Assembly: GCA_016845145.1 (NCBI GenBank)
Contig: JAERTE010000011.1
Span: 1-56,001 of the forward strand
DNA length: 56,001 nucleotides
Direction of reading: 5' to 3'
Source of the DNA: Rhodospirillaceae bacterium
GTDB lineage: Bacteria > Pseudomonadota > Alphaproteobacteria > Rhodospirillales > Casp-alpha2
Each line of letters begins with the position of its first letter. Position 1 is the stretch's first letter. Shown one piece after another: positions 54,297 to 56,001 of the stretch. Under the pieces are notes generated by a model. The model was given only the letters and a program-made list of their open reading frames with translations. It was not told the DNA's origin and did no database searches. Both the position numbers and the translations under genes were made by a program.

Positions 54297-54732
54297 ATCT
54301 GGGATGTCTGAAGATGGAGCAAACAGCTTTCGGCTTCGCGTCTACTATGAGGACACCGATGCCGCCGGTATTGTCTATTACGCCAACTATTTGCGCTACG
54401 CCGAACGCGCCCGTACCGAAATTATGCGACAGCTGGGGTTTGCGAGTTCTGAGATTATGGCGCGTGACGGGGTGGCGCTGGGCGTCCGGCGTTGCACGGT
54501 GGACTATCAGCGCCCCGCCAAACTCGACGATGAATTGTGTGTCGTGACACGGGTTGGGAACGTCGGCGGGGCGAGCATTGATCTCCGCCAGACTGTATCG
54601 CGTGACGCCGAGACATTGGTCGTCATGGAGATAAAACTGGGATGCATGACGATGGATGGCCGCGCCGCGCGCCTGCCCGATGCCGTCCGCCATGCATTTG
54701 AAAAACTGACCGAGGATGAGGCCAAGGAATAG
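54289..54732 (+). CDS. ybgC: Tol-Pal system acyl-CoA thioesterase YbgC
   Basis: The 147 aa hot-dog protein has [26 protein letters not shown] with the catalytic Asp. It is the first gene of the tol-pal cluster and hydrolyses short acyl-CoA. Start 54289 overlaps the ruvB stop by eight bases behind GGGGAC; ATG 54304 is an alternative. Confidence 0.93.
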   Translation: MSESGMSEDGANSFRLRVYYEDTDAAGIVYYANYLRYAERARTEIMRQLGFASSEIMARDGVALGVRRCTVDYQRPAKLDDELCVVTRVGNVGGASIDLRQTVSRDAETLVVMEIKLGCMTMDGRAARLPDAVRHAFEKLTEDEAKE

Positions 54733-54735
54733 GAT

Positions 54736-55458
54736 ATGGAAAACCAGATCGTAGATACCGTAACGTTGGGCGGCTCCGTGGCCGACCTGGATTTCAGCCT
54801 GATTGCGCTGTTCCTGCGGGCCGATTGGATCGTTAAATCGGTGATCGTTGTGTTGATGCTGGCATCAGTGTGGTGCTGGGCGATCATTTTTCAGAAGTGG
54901 TTCTCCATGCGCCGCTTGAACAGCCGTTCGAACGAGTTCGAGAAGGTGTTCTGGTCGGGCAATTCATTGGATGACTTGTTCGACCGCATCAGCCAACAAC
55001 CTCGCGACCCCATGTCGGCGATTTTTGCCGCCGCCATGCGAGAATGGCGGCGCTCACCGGGCCAAGGCGGCGGCGGGGCCGCGGTGGGCTTGGCGGCGCG
55101 CATTGATCGGGTGATGCAGATCACGATGGCGCGCGAGATGGACCGGGCCGAGAGATACATGACATTCCTGGCCACAACCGGCGCCACGGCGCCGTTTATT
55201 GGGTTGTTCGGCACCGTGTGGGGCATCATGAACAGTTTCCAATCCATCGCCCTTTCCAAGAACACTTCGCTTGCCGTAGTCGCGCCGGGTATCGCCGAGG
55301 CCTTGTTTGCGACGGCACTTGGACTATTGGCCGCCATTCCGGCGGTAATCGCGTACAACAAACTGAGCCGTGACCTGGATCGCTATGCCGGGCGGCTGGA
55401 GAGCTTTTCGGGTGAGTTCGGCGCGATTCTGAGCCGCGAACTGGATACCGGAGAATAA
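54736..55458 (+). CDS. tolQ: Tol-Pal system proton channel subunit TolQ
   Basis: The 240 aa inner-membrane protein has the MotA/TolQ/ExbB domain: an N-terminal helix (SVIVVLMLASVWCWAIIFQKW), the TGATAPFIGLFGTVWGIMNSF segment, and VAPGIAEALFATALGLLAAIPAVIAYN. With TolR it uses the proton gradient to power the envelope-constricting Tol machine. It starts three bases after ybgC. Confidence 0.95.
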   Translation: MENQIVDTVTLGGSVADLDFSLIALFLRADWIVKSVIVVLMLASVWCWAIIFQKWFSMRRLNSRSNEFEKVFWSGNSLDDLFDRISQQPRDPMSAIFAAAMREWRRSPGQGGGGAAVGLAARIDRVMQITMAREMDRAERYMTFLATTGATAPFIGLFGTVWGIMNSFQSIALSKNTSLAVVAPGIAEALFATALGLLAAIPAVIAYNKLSRDLDRYAGRLESFSGEFGAILSRELDTGE

Positions 55459-55460
55459 TC

Positions 55461-55910
55461 ATGGCGGCATCCATTCAATCGCAATCGCGGCGATATGCGC
55501 GCCGCCGGGCCCAGCCCATGAGCGAGATCAACGTGACACCGTTTGTTGACGTCATGTTGGTGCTGCTGGTGATTTTCATGGTTACCGCACCGCTGCTGAC
55601 AGTAGGGGTCAAGGTCGATCTGCCGCAAACCAAGGCGGGCGCCGTCACCGGTAGCGACGAACCCTTGGCGATCAGCGTCAATAAAGAGGGCCAAGTGTTT
55701 GTTCAGGATACGGCGACCGAACTCGACGGGCTGGTGCCGAAGCTGATCGCCATTTCCGGCAACAACCCCGATATCCGTATTTTCGTCCGTGGCGACGCGG
55801 CAGTGAACTACGGGCGGGTGATGGAGGTGATGGGGCTGGTGAACAATGCCGGGTTCCGCAAGGTCGCATTGATCGCGCGCCAACCTACCAAGAAGGCACG
55901 GAAAAAGTAA
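55461..55910 (+). CDS. tolR: Tol-Pal system subunit TolR
   Basis: The 149 aa protein has [27 protein letters not shown] with the essential proton-carrying Asp in PFVDVMLVL, and a periplasmic C-terminal domain ([17 protein letters not shown]). It pairs with TolQ, which ends two bases upstream. Confidence 0.95.
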   Translation: MAASIQSQSRRYARRRAQPMSEINVTPFVDVMLVLLVIFMVTAPLLTVGVKVDLPQTKAGAVTGSDEPLAISVNKEGQVFVQDTATELDGLVPKLIAISGNNPDIRIFVRGDAAVNYGRVMEVMGLVNNAGFRKVALIARQPTKKARKK

Positions 55911-55913
55911 TTC

Positions 55914-56001
55914 ATGCGCGGCGGTATCTTCGGGTCCCTGGTCTTTCATGCGATGGTGATTGCCGTCGCCTATTTCGGCCTGCCTTATACGGAGCATGCG
56001 C
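55914..56001 (+). CDS. tolA: TolA (N-terminal fragment)
   Basis: The ATG three bases after tolR opens a frame that runs off the window: MRGGIFGSLVFHAMVIAVAYFGL and on. The SLVFH start of a single membrane helix is characteristic of TolA/TonB proteins, with the histidine that contacts TolQ. The linker and C-terminal domain lie outside. Confidence 0.8.
   Translation, partial: MRGGIFGSLVFHAMVIAVAYFGLPYTEHA

Overview
This window looks like chromosomal DNA from a GC-rich alphaproteobacterium, probably a free-living or marine Rhodospirillales-like organism (inference). The evidence is a set of lineage-typical genes and gene orders: a TrcR/DUF1013 cell-cycle regulator, a DUF1192 mini-protein, zapA followed by 6S RNA and a 5-formyltetrahydrofolate cyclo-ligase, yebC-ruvC-ruvA-ruvB-ybgC-tolQ-tolR-tolA, and efp-suhB. 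No rRNA or tRNA gene, CRISPR array, phage or transposase gene was recognised. The one clear mobile-type element is a 261 bp MITE-like inverted-repeat element at 26093-26353.

Layout. 1-644 holds the end of a Rieske dioxygenase alpha subunit and its beta subunit. 641-4706 (minus) is a tightly coupled three-gene unit: a ChaN-PDZ lipoprotein, a secreted M1-type metallopeptidase and a TauD-type dioxygenase. 4911-18278 is an accessory catabolic island. It has a DHDPS-family lyase, a LacI-type regulator, and a divergent, almost gap-free run of 14 plus-strand genes: ketopantoate-reductase-like, two SDRs, CoA-transferase, Gfo/Idh/MocA oxidoreductase, enoyl-CoA hydratase, MaoC hydratase, TIM-barrel isomerase, GST, NAD-epimerase, fumarylacetoacetase-fold hydratase, AroQ, AroE and a small 99 aa protein. 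This is the best candidate for an undescribed pathway. It may pass a polyhydroxylated or cyclitol-acid substrate to CoA thioesters, and no transporter was seen inside it.

18319-31168 is mixed. It contains homocysteine methyltransferase, propionyl-CoA synthetase with an SDR, a PagL-like outer-membrane deacylase, a CBS-domain protein, a histidine kinase with an ethylene-receptor-like membrane domain, an SDR, the MITE, an aspartate-aminotransferase-like enzyme, a radical SAM/SPASM protein, and a DUF2235 hydrolase fused to a LecA-like lectin domain. The stretch ends with trcR. 31288-37175 contains a quinone oxidoreductase, DUF1192, a two-gene sensory unit (BMP-type periplasmic binding protein plus TorS-like kinase), a thioesterase, and an Hsp20 gene with a sigma32-like promoter and an RNA-thermometer-like leader.

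37175-48164 (minus) is mostly core. It has a membrane nucleotide cyclase, L31, an MFS exporter, a MotA/ExbB-like plus OmpA/MotB-like pair with a second proline-rich OmpA protein, SuhB, EF-P, ThiE and GapA. 48423 to the end (plus) is core: a coiled-coil protein, ZapA, 6S RNA, cyclo-ligase (apparently with a non-AUG start), a YmdB-type phosphodiesterase, YebC, the Holliday-junction RuvCAB set, and the start of the Tol-Pal operon.

All family calls come from reading translated sequence and motifs by eye; no database search was run. Start sites were chosen from ribosome-binding sites, overlaps and expected N-termini, and many differ from the longest open frame.
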